From Sphingobium quisquiliarum P25 (lineage in GTDB: Bacteria > Pseudomonadota > Alphaproteobacteria > Sphingomonadales > Sphingomonadaceae), in NCBI RefSeq assembly GCF_000445065.1, contig NZ_ATHO01000145.1, positions 1 through 52,990 on the forward strand: a DNA stretch of 52,990 nucleotides, in the 5' to 3' direction. The translations under genes and the position numbers were made by a program. Below, piece by piece: positions 7,598-15,718 of this stretch. The number at the start of each line of letters is the position of its first letter. Positions within the stretch are counted from its first letter, which is position 1. The notes beneath the pieces are model-generated. The model searched no databases, had not been told where the DNA came from, and worked only from the letters and a program-made list of their open reading frames with translations.

Positions 7598-8284
7598 ATG
7601 GCGACGGCATTGAAATCGGAAGCGCTGACGGGCGCAAGGTCGATGGGTCACATGGCCCTGCACTATAAGAAGCCGGAGGAAGGCCCGCTCGCCGCGCGCC
7701 TGCTTAGCATGCTGGGCTATATCCAGACGCAGGACCTGCCGCTGCCCGACGGCACGCACTTCTACCGCTTCGTCGTGGATCAGCAGCATCATCCGCGCGG
7801 CGACGGCATCGTCTATCTGTCGTGCGTGCCCGAGGCGCAGCGCGACCTGATGAACGCGATCCACGGCGCCCTCAACGTCGGCACCGATCAGGAACATCCC
7901 GCCGTGACCGCGATGCGCGAAAGGATGGACCATGATCCCGAATATGGATTCCACTATGGCACGCTGTTCGAAAGCCTAGAGGATCTGGAAAATGTCTTCA
8001 TGGCGCTGGAGGAGGCGAACCGCAGCGACCCTGAAATGAAGGGGCGGTTGAAGCTGGTCTACAACCGCGCGCTGCCGGGCAACCCGGATGTGGATGCGCG
8101 GCTGGATGCGTCCCCCATCTACAAGGATGCGACCCGCTTCGCCTATGGCAAGAACGGCGTGCAGGCCTTTTTGGAAACCGACATCCTGTCGAGCGGCCTG
8201 CTGGGCGAAACCATGATCCTGGAATTCGATTATGTGTTCCCCGGCTATGCCAACCACGTCCTGTCCGTGGTCGAATGGGAATAG
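7598..8284 (+). CDS. unrecognised 228-residue protein, possibly VOC-like
   Basis: I do not recognise this family with confidence. The start is well supported by GGAGACGGTAA before the ATG. The protein is soluble, with no signal peptide or membrane segment. It opens with GHMALHYKKPEEGPLAARLL and LGYIQTQDLPLPDGTHFYR, which resembles the first beta-alpha unit of a vicinal-oxygen-chelate (glyoxalase/extradiol) module. A late ETMILEFDYVFPGYANHVL segment could supply a metal-binding Glu. It lies between the Rieske-SDR pair and an NTF2-like gene, all rightward, so it probably acts on the same substrate. A cofactor-free or metal-dependent lyase or isomerase is conceivable, but this is inference. Confidence 0.75.
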   Translation: MATALKSEALTGARSMGHMALHYKKPEEGPLAARLLSMLGYIQTQDLPLPDGTHFYRFVVDQQHHPRGDGIVYLSCVPEAQRDLMNAIHGALNVGTDQEHPAVTAMRERMDHDPEYGFHYGTLFESLEDLENVFMALEEANRSDPEMKGRLKLVYNRALPGNPDVDARLDASPIYKDATRFAYGKNGVQAFLETDILSSGLLGETMILEFDYVFPGYANHVLSVVEWE

Positions 8285-8347
8285 AATGAGGATTGCCGGG
8301 GCGGCTGCCGCAAGCCGCCCTGTATGACGAGAATTGAAGGAGAGGGC

Positions 8348-8851
8348 ATGGCCCATAGCATCGAAGATCTGGCGGCCCGCTTGCAGGCGCTGGAGGACAA
8401 GGAAGAGATAAGGCTGCTGAAATCGCGCTATCTGCGCGCCTGCGACCTGAAACAGCCTGAGGCCGTGCGCGACTGTTTCCTGCCGCGCGGCGTGCGGATC
8501 GCCTATCAGGGCTTTCCCGTGTTCACCGGCCGCGACGCCTTTGTCGCGACCTATGAGAGCATGGCCTGCAATGGCGGCGTCTATGATATTCACCACGCCA
8601 CCAACTGGGACATCAGCCTGACGGGGCCGGACGAAGCGCGGGGCCTGTGGTCGCTCAACTTCCGCACGATCCTGACCGGTCCGCGTCATGTCACGCGGCT
8701 GGGCGTCGAATATGACGATATCTATTGCCGCGAGGATGGCCGCTGGTGGATCGCCGAGAGCGTCAGCCGCGTCACATCCATCCTGACCGAGCAGATCAAC
8801 GAGGACGGGTCGCTCACCGTCCTGGCGTCGGGCGAACCAACGGCTGCCTGA
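8348..8851 (+). CDS. SnoaL/NTF2-like protein
   Basis: The protein has 167 residues. The N-terminal helix LAARLQALEDKEEIRLLKSRY is the family hallmark, followed by CFLPRGVRIAYQGFPVFTGRDAF and a C-terminal sheet (HVTRLGVEYDDIYCREDGRWW). The start at MAHSIED is supported by AGGAGAGGGC directly upstream. It begins 63 bases after the unrecognised protein and is probably in the same transcript. The fold is secure, but the activity is unknown; relatives include hydratases and isomerases. The Tyr and Asp spacing of true ketosteroid isomerase is not evident here, unlike in the KSI-like gene at 28.7 kb. Confidence 0.85.
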   Translation: MAHSIEDLAARLQALEDKEEIRLLKSRYLRACDLKQPEAVRDCFLPRGVRIAYQGFPVFTGRDAFVATYESMACNGGVYDIHHATNWDISLTGPDEARGLWSLNFRTILTGPRHVTRLGVEYDDIYCREDGRWWIAESVSRVTSILTEQINEDGSLTVLASGEPTAA

Positions 8852-8885
8852 AGGAGGCGAGGGGGAGCTTGGCCGCCCCTTCGCT

Positions 8886-9032
8886 GTTCGCGCAGAGGCG
8901 CAGAGGACGCAGAAAAGAGATCAAGCATCCCGCTGAAGGCGCTTTTCTCCTTTCAAGCGGAAGGAAAGCGTCAATCGCGCCGCCTCCGCCGACAAGCATC
9001 CCTCTCCGCGCCCTCTGCGCCTCTGCGCGAAC
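8886..9032. repeat. REP-like inverted repeat pair at a convergent junction
   Basis: A 21-base sequence at 8886-8906, beginning GTTCGCGCAGAGG, recurs as its exact reverse complement at 9012-9032, ending CTGCGCGAAC. The pair encloses about 105 bases, which also contain repeated CGCAG steps. It fills the gap between an NTF2-like gene (+) and the Coq4-like gene (-). Related copies lie at 18386-18416 and 18662-18693. It may also terminate transcription from both sides. Confidence 0.75.
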
Positions 9033-9043
9033 CCATCAACCCG

Positions 9044-9889
9044 TCACGCAGGCTCCAGAGCAGGCTCCAGCGGCGCACGCCCGGCCCAATAGGCCCCTTC
9101 GCGATCGGTATTGACGTCCACCGCGCCGCGCACGCCCAGCGCCGCCCGCGCTTCTTCCAGCGGCAGGTGGAAGGCCGGTTCCAGCTTCTTCATGAACAGG
9201 GCGTCGCTTTCCTGCCCCACCCGCATTCCGCGCTGGATCGCATTCACGCAGGTCGGCCACACATGCGGGTAATGCAGCATGGTCCGCACCGTGTAGCGCA
9301 GCGATCCGAATAGCTGGATCAGGTTCAGTTCCGCCGCCAGTTCAGGGTTCTTGATGAAGCGCGGCACATTGGTCAGCCGATACCAGTAGGGAACCAGCTC
9401 ACCCATGAAGTTGAACCCGCCGCCGCACAATATATGTTCGAAATCATGGGTCTGGCCTGACCGCAGATTATAGAATTGCAATTGTGTCTGCGGCTGCGTC
9501 CACGGCGTGATCTGGATCTCGTAATTGCCGGACGTCATCTGCGCGTAGAATATGCCGCCCAGCGACCCCGGCGCATAATCCTTGAAATCCTCGATCTTGT
9601 AACTGGAAATGAAGCCTTCTTCGAACCATGCGTCCAGTTGCGGATTGACCTTGCGTTCCTGCGTGAACATCTCCTCCACCGCGTCGAAGTCGCGAAGCGA
9701 ATCCAGTATCGGCAGGAATTCGTACATCTCCGCCTGGGGTGGTATGTCCGCGCCATTCTTGCGCAGGCAGATCATCGCCAGCCATTCGCGCAGGCGCGGA
9801 TTGTTCAGATATTTGGATGACGACACCAGCACGCTGCTGTCGGTGCCCACCGGCATGACGCCGCGCATCAGATAGGGAAGCTCCGTCAT
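9044..9889 (-). CDS. Coq4-like protein
   Basis: The protein has 281 residues. It has the Coq4 metal-site signature H148-D149-x-x-H152 followed, after exactly eleven residues, by E164 (GQTHDFEHIL ... MGE). It shares TDSSVLVSSS, REW, RTMLHYP, WPT and VGQxSDxLF with the second Coq4-like protein at 14 kb. Coq4 is known from ubiquinone biosynthesis, where recent work links it to oxidative decarboxylation of the ring C1. Here it lies 12 bases behind a TauD-like dioxygenase gene, in a catabolic setting, so a role on a pathway intermediate is more likely than quinone synthesis. The start at the second ATG has GGAGG 6 bases upstream. It is longer than typical Coq4. Confidence 0.85.
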   Translation of the reverse strand: MTELPYLMRGVMPVGTDSSVLVSSSKYLNNPRLREWLAMICLRKNGADIPPQAEMYEFLPILDSLRDFDAVEEMFTQERKVNPQLDAWFEEGFISSYKIEDFKDYAPGSLGGIFYAQMTSGNYEIQITPWTQPQTQLQFYNLRSGQTHDFEHILCGGGFNFMGELVPYWYRLTNVPRFIKNPELAAELNLIQLFGSLRYTVRTMLHYPHVWPTCVNAIQRGMRVGQESDALFMKKLEPAFHLPLEEARAALGVRGAVDVNTDREGAYWAGRAPLEPALEPA

Positions 9890-9901
9890 CGCCATCCTCC
9901 G

Positions 9902-10765
9902 TCAGTTGAGTTCCAGCTTCTTGCCTGCCGATCCCCATGCGGCGATGCGCGGATCGTCCAGCTTGAATTGAGGCAGCAGTTCAAAGAAGCTCTTGTTGGC
10001 GACGCACACCCGCTGGAGCCGCCGCGGCGTCATGCCGGTCAGGTCGCAACGCGAATGCTGGAGCGCGATATTGTCCCAGATCAGCAAGTCGCCATTGTTC
10101 CAATGGTGGCGATAGATGCGGTCCCCGGCATAAAGCTCGTCGAACAATGCGGCCAGCAAGGCGTCGCTGTCCTTGCGCGGCAGGCCGTCGATCCGGGCGG
10201 TCTGCATGTCGCTGATGTAGAGCGTGGGTTCGCCGGTGCGCGGATGCGCGATCACCACCGGGCGCGTCTGCTGCGGCACGAAATCGGGCACGTCATATTC
10301 GACGGTGCGGTGCGACTGGATGAGCGCCAGCGCCGTCACGGCATCGCGTCCCTCGATCGCTTCGGCCAGGTCTTGCGGCAGGCGCTTCGCTGCCTCCACG
10401 CCGTTGGCGAAGGCGGTCCAGCTTTGCCCGTCATTCACCTCCACCGCATGCAGCGACAGAATCTTGAACGGGTCCTCCGTAAAGGCAAGGTCGCTGTGCC
10501 AGGTCAGCGGCCCCGACCCCAGATTGCCGTCGCTGGAAATCTGGCGATATTCGCCGGTCGATCCCAGCACCTTGCCGAACAGCGATAGGATGCGGACTTG
10601 CTGATCCTCGCCAAGCTGCTGGTCGCGGAACAGCAGCAGCTTATGTTCGTCGAACAGCGTCAGCATGCGCTGTTCAAAGCCATCGGGCAGCGGCGCGTCC
10701 AGGCGGATGCCGATCTCCATGCCGAACGGTTCGATCGGCCGTTCTTCCCACGCGTCTCCCGGCAT
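9902..10765 (-). CDS. TauD/TfdA-family Fe(II)/2-oxoglutarate dioxygenase
   Basis: The protein has 287 residues. It has the family's iron ligands HxD in TWHSDLAF and the distal His in ALQHSRCDL, with the 2-oxoglutarate-binding Arg expected in the RRLQRV segment after it. The N-terminal FDEHKLLLFRDQQL is also typical. The family hydroxylates sulfonates, aryloxyacids, carnitine precursors and other small acids. The substrate here is unknown. The start ATG is preceded by GGAGAGG. It is the first gene of a leftward pair with the Coq4-like gene and is divergent from the double-TetR regulator, with a 23-bp palindrome in between. Confidence 0.92.
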   Translation of the reverse strand: MPGDAWEERPIEPFGMEIGIRLDAPLPDGFEQRMLTLFDEHKLLLFRDQQLGEDQQVRILSLFGKVLGSTGEYRQISSDGNLGSGPLTWHSDLAFTEDPFKILSLHAVEVNDGQSWTAFANGVEAAKRLPQDLAEAIEGRDAVTALALIQSHRTVEYDVPDFVPQQTRPVVIAHPRTGEPTLYISDMQTARIDGLPRKDSDALLAALFDELYAGDRIYRHHWNNGDLLIWDNIALQHSRCDLTGMTPRRLQRVCVANKSFFELLPQFKLDDPRIAAWGSAGKKLELN

Positions 10766-10784
10766 AGCCTCTCCTCTGTCTTTC

Positions 10785-10807
10785 CCGAACGGTATCGAAC
10801 CGTTCGG
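10785..10807. promoter_or_regulatory. palindromic operator in the TauD/TetR divergent region
   Basis: CCGAACGGT and ACCGTTCGG form perfect 9-bp arms with a 5-base centre (ATCGA). The site lies 20 bases upstream of the TauD start and 69 bases upstream of the double-TetR start. This is the arrangement of a TetR-type autoregulatory operator. Confidence 0.7.
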
Positions 10808-10875
10808 CAGGCGTCAAGGCTGGCATGAAAGGGGGAGGGGGGTGCAAGCCGCGCCCAAGCTGATATAGCGGTCCC

Positions 10876-12159
10876 ATGGGGCAGCATCAGCGCGCGATTA
10901 CCGAAGAGGCCGGGACGGAGGGAGAGCCCCCGTCCCAACGCGTGCGCCATCTGCTGGCTGTCGCGCGGGCCGAGTTCGTGGCGCGCGGCTTCGATGCGGT
11001 CAGCATCGATGCGATTGCGCGCGCGGGCGGGGTCAGCAAGGAAACCATCTACCGCCATTTCGCCGACAAGGAGGCGCTGTTCCGCGCCGCGCTGGAGGCG
11101 GCGGGCGCGGAATTCACCGCCCGCGCGCAAGCGGTGCATCAGGCGGCGGCCCACCCGCGCATAGAACTGGCGGGTCTTGCCCGCACCATCATCGACGCGA
11201 CGGTCGATCAGGGCATGTTCAGCGTACTGTGGGTCGCCACCAGCGTGGCGCAGCGCATGCCGGACTTCGCTTCCCTGCTGCACGACCAGCAATGGACGCG
11301 GATGGAGCCGGTGCGGCTGGCGCTGGAGGAATATGCGCGGCAGCAGGGCTTGGGGCGGCATGTGCCGCTGGAGCTGGCGCTGGATTTCGGGTCGCTGGCG
11401 GTGGAAGGCCCGGCGATGCTGATGGGCTTCCCGCCACCGGCGGCGGCCGAGCGGGACAGGATGGCGGGACAGGCGGCGCTGCTCTTTTCCCAGGGGATCG
11501 GCCCGTGGATCGGCGAGGCTGGGTCTGGGGCTGAAGCTGGGGCTGCGGCAAACGAGGCCGCGCGTCCTGACAGCCTCTCCGGCCCGCCCGATCATATCCG
11601 CACCTTGCTGGACGTGGCGGCGCGCCATTTTCTGGAACAGGGCTTTGAAGGCGCGAATCTGGATGTGATCGGGGCCGAGGCGCGGGTGGGCCGGGGAACG
11701 CTCTACCGGCATTTCGGCAGCAAGGCCGGGCTGTTCGCGGCCGCCCTGCGCCAGCATGCGCGGCGGATGGCGGCGATCGCGGCGCCTCCTCCTCTGCCGG
11801 AAGGGCTGATGGACAGGGGCGCGCTGGAGGCATTTCTGGACAAGGCGATCGCCGCTCTTGCGTCCCTGCCCTCGATCCGGCTGCACAGGGCAGCGATCAG
11901 CCAGTCCCGCCGCGATCCCGAAACAGGCCGGGCGGTCTTCACCCTGTTGCGCGCGCCATGGGTGGATGCGCTGCTGCGCTGGCTTGCGCCGGTGAATGCG
12001 GGCGGGGACCGGGAATGGCTCGCGCGGCAATTGCTGGTGCTCGCCACGCGCGGCAATCGCCTGCTTGGCGCGGAACGGGTCGTATCGGCCACTGACCGGC
12101 GGCGCTATGCGGAACGCGCCGCCTCCATCTTCCTCGACGGCTTCACCAGCCTGCTCTGA
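10876..12159 (+). CDS. tandem-fused double TetR-family regulator
   Basis: One uninterrupted 427-residue frame contains two complete TetR-type DNA-binding domains. The first is at residues about 22-72 (VSIDAIARAGGVSKETIYRH) and the second at about 239-292 (NLDVIGAEARVGRGTLYRH), each followed by its own helical ligand-binding region. An Ala/Gly/Glu-rich linker (about 212-230) joins them. Ordinary TetR regulators have about 200 residues and one HTH, so this is a head-to-tail fusion or an intragenic duplication with divergence. It is divergent from the TauD-Coq4 pair across a 23-bp palindrome. No strong Shine-Dalgarno is visible before the ATG. A pseudo-dimeric single chain could recognise asymmetric or paired operators. 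Confidence 0.88.
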   Translation: MGQHQRAITEEAGTEGEPPSQRVRHLLAVARAEFVARGFDAVSIDAIARAGGVSKETIYRHFADKEALFRAALEAAGAEFTARAQAVHQAAAHPRIELAGLARTIIDATVDQGMFSVLWVATSVAQRMPDFASLLHDQQWTRMEPVRLALEEYARQQGLGRHVPLELALDFGSLAVEGPAMLMGFPPPAAAERDRMAGQAALLFSQGIGPWIGEAGSGAEAGAAANEAARPDSLSGPPDHIRTLLDVAARHFLEQGFEGANLDVIGAEARVGRGTLYRHFGSKAGLFAAALRQHARRMAAIAAPPPLPEGLMDRGALEAFLDKAIAALASLPSIRLHRAAISQSRRDPETGRAVFTLLRAPWVDALLRWLAPVNAGGDREWLARQLLVLATRGNRLLGAERVVSATDRRRYAERAASIFLDGFTSLL

Positions 12160-12210
12160 CCGCATTTTTCCGGGACCGTACGCCATATGCCGCAGCAGGG
12201 GAGTGACAGG

Positions 12211-12861
12211 ATGATGCAGCCTCCCGCAGCGCTTGCGCCGGGCCGGGCCGCCTATCTGGAACGCAGGCGCATCGCGACCCGCGCCGCGATCCTGGTGGCG
12301 GCGCGGCGGATATTTGCCGACGCTTCCTATGCCGATGCGAAGATAGACGACATCATCCGGGCGGCGGGGGTCAGCCGCGCGACCTTCTACTCCTATTTCG
12401 CGTCGAAGCTGGAACTTGCCTGCGCCATCTATGATGAGATCGCGCCCGAAACCGCTGCCCTGTTCGCGCGCCTGCCCGGTCAGTTGCGGCAGGGGAAAGG
12501 CGCGGTCCGCCAATGGCTGACGGACTTTGTCGGCATGCATCTGGAACATCGCTACGTGACGCCGCTGATCGCGCAATTGCAACTGTTCGAAAGCGGGTTC
12601 CGCGCGCGCATCCTCAAGGACACCGAGGCGCTGATCGATCTGGTGGCCAAGTCCGGCGATCCCGCCTTCGCCCGCGCGGCCGGGGAGGGGGACGACGCGC
12701 GGCGGCAAAGGATGCGCGTCCGCCTGCTGTTCAACCAGGCCGCTGGCGTTTGCGCCGGGATTGCGCGGGGCGAAATGCAGGGTGCGGACGCGGACATCTG
12801 CCTGGATATCATCTCGTCCGACATGCTGGACCTCTGGAACGAAGGCCGCTCTGGACAGTAA
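12211..12861 (+). CDS. TetR-family transcriptional regulator
   Basis: The protein has about 216 residues, with an N-terminal HTH (ATRAAILVAARRIFADASY, then IDDIIRAAGVSRATFYSYF) and a C-terminal helical ligand domain containing LLFNQAAGVCAG. The start at MMQPPAAL is favoured by GGGGAG about 7 bases upstream; an ATG eight codons earlier (12187) is possible. It lies 51 bases behind the double-TetR gene and 46 bases before the Gfo/Idh/MocA gene, so it may head the oxidoreductase-Coq4 operon or be its regulator. The ligand is unknown. Confidence 0.88.
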   Translation: MMQPPAALAPGRAAYLERRRIATRAAILVAARRIFADASYADAKIDDIIRAAGVSRATFYSYFASKLELACAIYDEIAPETAALFARLPGQLRQGKGAVRQWLTDFVGMHLEHRYVTPLIAQLQLFESGFRARILKDTEALIDLVAKSGDPAFARAAGEGDDARRQRMRVRLLFNQAAGVCAGIARGEMQGADADICLDIISSDMLDLWNEGRSGQ

Positions 12862-12907
12862 ACTAGACTCGCAGTATGGTCTGGGAAACAAGGCTGGAGA
12901 GGCAAAT

Positions 12908-14026
12908 ATGATCCGCGTGGGGATGGTCGGTGCGAACCCGGACTTTGGCTGGGGATCGGGCGTCCACCGCCGGGTGATCGATCATCTGCCCGGCTTCCGC
13001 CTGCATGGCGTGTGCACCACGCGGGAGGAAAGCGCCCGCCGCGCTTCGGAACAGTTTGGCGCGCCGCTCTGGACCATCGATCATGAAGAATTATGCGGAC
13101 ATCAGGACATTGATCTCGTCGCCATCTGTGTGAAGGTGCCGCACCATTATGCCATCGCGCGTGCGGCGCTTTCCGCGGGCAAGCATGTCTATTGCGAATG
13201 GCCGCTCGCCCTCACCGTGGATCAGGCGGAGGAGCTGGCGGCGCTGGCCGCCGCGCGCGGGGTGAAGGCGATGATCGGCCTGCACCTGCATGGCTCGCCC
13301 GCGTTGCGGCAGGCCGCGCGGCTGATCGCGGACGGCTATGTGGGGCAGCTTTACAGCCTGTCGCTGCATGCGCGCATGTTCGGCCCGGTCATGCGGGCGA
13401 TGGCGACGCGGGACGGGGGAACGACGCTGCTGTCCATCTATGGCGGCCATCTGCTCGATGCGGTGGATCATTATGGCGGCGGGATCGCGGATGTCGCGAT
13501 GCGCGGCGCGATCCATCTGCCGCCGGTGGACGAAACCGGCGCGCCGGTCGCCCGCGATGCGTTCGATCATCTGCAATTCCATGGCGCCCTGTCGAACGGG
13601 GCGCTGTTCAACCTTGATCTTGCGGGCGTGTCGATGACCGGCATGGGGTGCCTGTGGCGGATCGAGGGGAGCGAGGGCATGCTGACGCTCTCCACCCGCG
13701 ACCCCGCTGTGCCCGGCATAGAAGCGCTGCTATTGCATGGCGCTAGCAGGGGCGGCCCGCTTGAACCCATCGCCATCGATCCCGCGCTCGACTGCGCCGC
13801 CATCCCTCCGGCCCCCGATCGCTATGTCGCCTATCCCGGCTCCTTCGCATCGCGCGAGGCATTGAGTTCAATCGCTAGTTTATACACCGGACTGGGCGAA
13901 GCGATCCGCACGGACGGCCCGGTCGCGCCGGATTTTGGCCGTGCCGTGCATATCCAGCGGATGCTCGCCCGCTTCGACGGCGCCACGCCCGCTTCATTCC
14001 AACCGGATACCGGAGTTGCAGCATGA
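12908..14026 (+). CDS. Gfo/Idh/MocA-family oxidoreductase
   Basis: The protein has 372 residues. The N-terminal Rossmann domain starts MIRVGMVGAN. The nicotinamide-site motif EKP is changed to EWP (YCEWPLALTVDQAEELA), and the C-terminal alpha/beta domain carries GGTTLLSIYGGHLLDAVDH, where the active-site Lys/His region is expected. Families with this fold oxidise or reduce sugars, inositols and other hydroxylated rings with NAD(P). GGAGAGG precedes the ATG by 5 bases. The stop codon overlaps the start of the Coq4-like gene (ATGA), which indicates translational coupling and suggests the two act in consecutive steps. Confidence 0.9.
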   Translation: MIRVGMVGANPDFGWGSGVHRRVIDHLPGFRLHGVCTTREESARRASEQFGAPLWTIDHEELCGHQDIDLVAICVKVPHHYAIARAALSAGKHVYCEWPLALTVDQAEELAALAAARGVKAMIGLHLHGSPALRQAARLIADGYVGQLYSLSLHARMFGPVMRAMATRDGGTTLLSIYGGHLLDAVDHYGGGIADVAMRGAIHLPPVDETGAPVARDAFDHLQFHGALSNGALFNLDLAGVSMTGMGCLWRIEGSEGMLTLSTRDPAVPGIEALLLHGASRGGPLEPIAIDPALDCAAIPPAPDRYVAYPGSFASREALSSIASLYTGLGEAIRTDGPVAPDFGRAVHIQRMLARFDGATPASFQPDTGVAA

Positions 14027-14925
14027 AACCACAGCCCGAAAGCCTGGACACCGGCGCGGCGAACGAGGACGTCACCTCAGGCAGCCCCGTCTTCTACCTC
14101 AACGGCCGCCGCAAGGTGCGGACGGACAGCAGCGTGCTGGTGAGTTCGTCGCCCTGGCTCAACGATGCGCGGGTGAGGGAATGGGTCTCCACCGAAAGCC
14201 TGCGCCGCAACGGCCATGATTATCCGCTGCTCTATGGGCTGCCCACGCTGATGCAGGCGGTGGATGAGGTCAGCGACATCGATCATATCGAACGCTTGGC
14301 GGCGGAAGAACGCCGCCGCAACCCCGCCTTCGACCAGTGGCTCAGCGAAGCCTTCGTATCGACCTATGGCAAGGAGGACCTGCGCGGCTATCCCGCAGGA
14401 TCTGTGGGACGGCAATTGTTCGAATATATGGACGAGTTCGACCTGTCGCCGGAACTTAACTCCCGGCTGCTGAGCGATCCTGACTGGAAGCCCGCCAACA
14501 CGTTCGATTATTGGAACCTGCGCATGGGGCAGACCCATGACTGCTACCATATATTGGGCGAGATCGGCTTCGGATCAGTCGCCGAATATTTCATCACCGG
14601 CGTCGTGACCGGCAATGCCTTCCGTCATCTGGGCCCCGAACTGGCGGGAGCGCTGATGACGACCAATACGCTCATCATGTTTCCGTGGATGACGCGGACC
14701 ATGCTTCATTATCCGGGAGCATGGCCTACGCTGTGGCGGAATCTGAGCTATGGATATGAAGTCGGCCAGCAGTCGGACATGCTGTTCGCCGCGAAATTCG
14801 AAACCATCCTGCACCTGCAACCGGCGGAGGCGCGCGAAGCGCTGGGTTGGCGCGGCTTCAAGGGGCCGATGGACAGCAAGGAAGCATCGCTGATCTTCGG
14901 CGAAGGGCGCGAGATCATTCCCTGA
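14023..14925 (+). CDS. Coq4-like protein
   Basis: The protein has 300 residues. The metal-site signature is complete: H172-D173-x-x-H176, then exactly eleven residues to E188 (GQTHDCYHIL ... VAE). It is a divergent paralogue of the Coq4-like protein at 9 kb and has a longer N-terminus (about 22 extra residues before FYLNGRRKVRTDSSVLVSSS). It overlaps the Gfo/Idh/MocA oxidoreductase stop by 4 bases. Known Coq4 acts in ubiquinone head-group synthesis at the inner membrane. The catabolic neighbourhood, the second copy and the translational coupling to a dehydrogenase suggest an adapted role, perhaps decarboxylation or hydroxylation of a ring acid. That assignment is inference. Confidence 0.86.
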   Translation: MKPQPESLDTGAANEDVTSGSPVFYLNGRRKVRTDSSVLVSSSPWLNDARVREWVSTESLRRNGHDYPLLYGLPTLMQAVDEVSDIDHIERLAAEERRRNPAFDQWLSEAFVSTYGKEDLRGYPAGSVGRQLFEYMDEFDLSPELNSRLLSDPDWKPANTFDYWNLRMGQTHDCYHILGEIGFGSVAEYFITGVVTGNAFRHLGPELAGALMTTNTLIMFPWMTRTMLHYPGAWPTLWRNLSYGYEVGQQSDMLFAAKFETILHLQPAEAREALGWRGFKGPMDSKEASLIFGEGREIIP

Positions 14926-14933
14926 CGCGACAG

Positions 14934-14962
14934 GCGGGCGGGGGGTCAGGTCCCCCGCCCGC
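14934..14962. terminator. bidirectional hairpin terminator
   Basis: GCGGGCGGGGG and CCCCCGCCCGC are perfect 11-bp arms with a 7-base loop. The hairpin fills the 46-base gap between the Coq4-like gene and the convergent EthD-like gene. Confidence 0.75.
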
Positions 14963-14971
14963 TGCGGCCCT

Positions 14972-15691
14972 TCAGGCCTTGTCCAGATGGGCGAAGTCGA
15001 ACTGGCTGGTCGGAATGATGTCGATCCGCGAGAAGTCGATGAACCCGGCGCAACTGTCGGCCATGTCCTTCGTGTTCTTCGCGAACTTCTCCTCATCCCC
15101 CACCGCGTCGAAAAAGGCAGGGGAATCGGTCATCGCCTCCAGCGGGAAGCATTCCTCGACGAAGGCCCCGTAAAGCGGCGCGCCGCTGGTCAGCGGGCGG
15201 ACGACGATATTCTGGACATATTCGAAGTTGGCCTGGGTATCGATCGCCACGCGCGTGTGATGGCTGTGCCAGTGCGCCACCGCCGCTTCCCGGGTCATGT
15301 CGGGGCGGAAGGAAATGAAGCTCGCCTGCGACCAGCCCCAGGTGCGTTCCCCGGCATGGGGCGGATGCTCCTTATTGGGGATGATGGTGGATTCGGCGGT
15401 CAGCCATGCTTCGAACCGGCCGCTCACCGCGGCGAGCGCGGCGTCGATCCGTTCCCGGAAGATGGCGTTGGCCGACGGCAGCCAGAATTGCACCACTGCG
15501 TCCTGCTGCGGCTGCTGCCATTGCTGGACGAGCGGCGCGGCTGGCTCGACAGTAGCGTCGCGGATGTTAAGGCGGATGCCGCTCGCGCCCGCTGCCTTGA
15601 GGGCGTCCGGCAGTTCCGCCAGCAGGTGCGCGCCGAAGTCAGCCCGGCTCTCGCCTTGCGGCGCCCACAGGGCGCAGATCAGCTTTTCCAT
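14972..15691 (-). CDS. EthD-domain protein, apparently two-module
   Basis: The protein has 239 residues. The C-terminal half holds the EthD motif (MTREAAVAHWHSHHTRVAID) typical of dimeric alpha/beta-barrel proteins. The N-terminal half (MEKLICALWAPQGESRADF ... GIRLNI) looks like a second, degenerate copy, making the chain about twice the usual 100-120 residues. EthD was named for its need in ETBE oxidation by a P450, and most family members have no defined activity. A GGAGAG Shine-Dalgarno is clear. It follows an SDR gene by 27 bases on the same strand and is probably cotranscribed with it. Confidence 0.85.
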   Translation of the reverse strand: MEKLICALWAPQGESRADFGAHLLAELPDALKAAGASGIRLNIRDATVEPAAPLVQQWQQPQQDAVVQFWLPSANAIFRERIDAALAAVSGRFEAWLTAESTIIPNKEHPPHAGERTWGWSQASFISFRPDMTREAAVAHWHSHHTRVAIDTQANFEYVQNIVVRPLTSGAPLYGAFVEECFPLEAMTDSPAFFDAVGDEEKFAKNTKDMADSCAGFIDFSRIDIIPTSQFDFAHLDKA

Positions 15692-15718
15692 AAATATTCT
15701 CTCCAGCAGATCATCATG

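Noticed and set aside
8886..9032. A CRISPR array suggested by repeated CGCAGAGG units
   Set aside because: The units are very short, inverted rather than direct, have no regular spacers, and no cas gene is near.
10660..12891. A 743-codon open frame on the minus strand covering both TetR genes
   Set aside because: It is antisense to two genes with clear HTH domains, its translation is Arg/Gln/His-rich with no domain, and such long antisense frames are common at this GC content.
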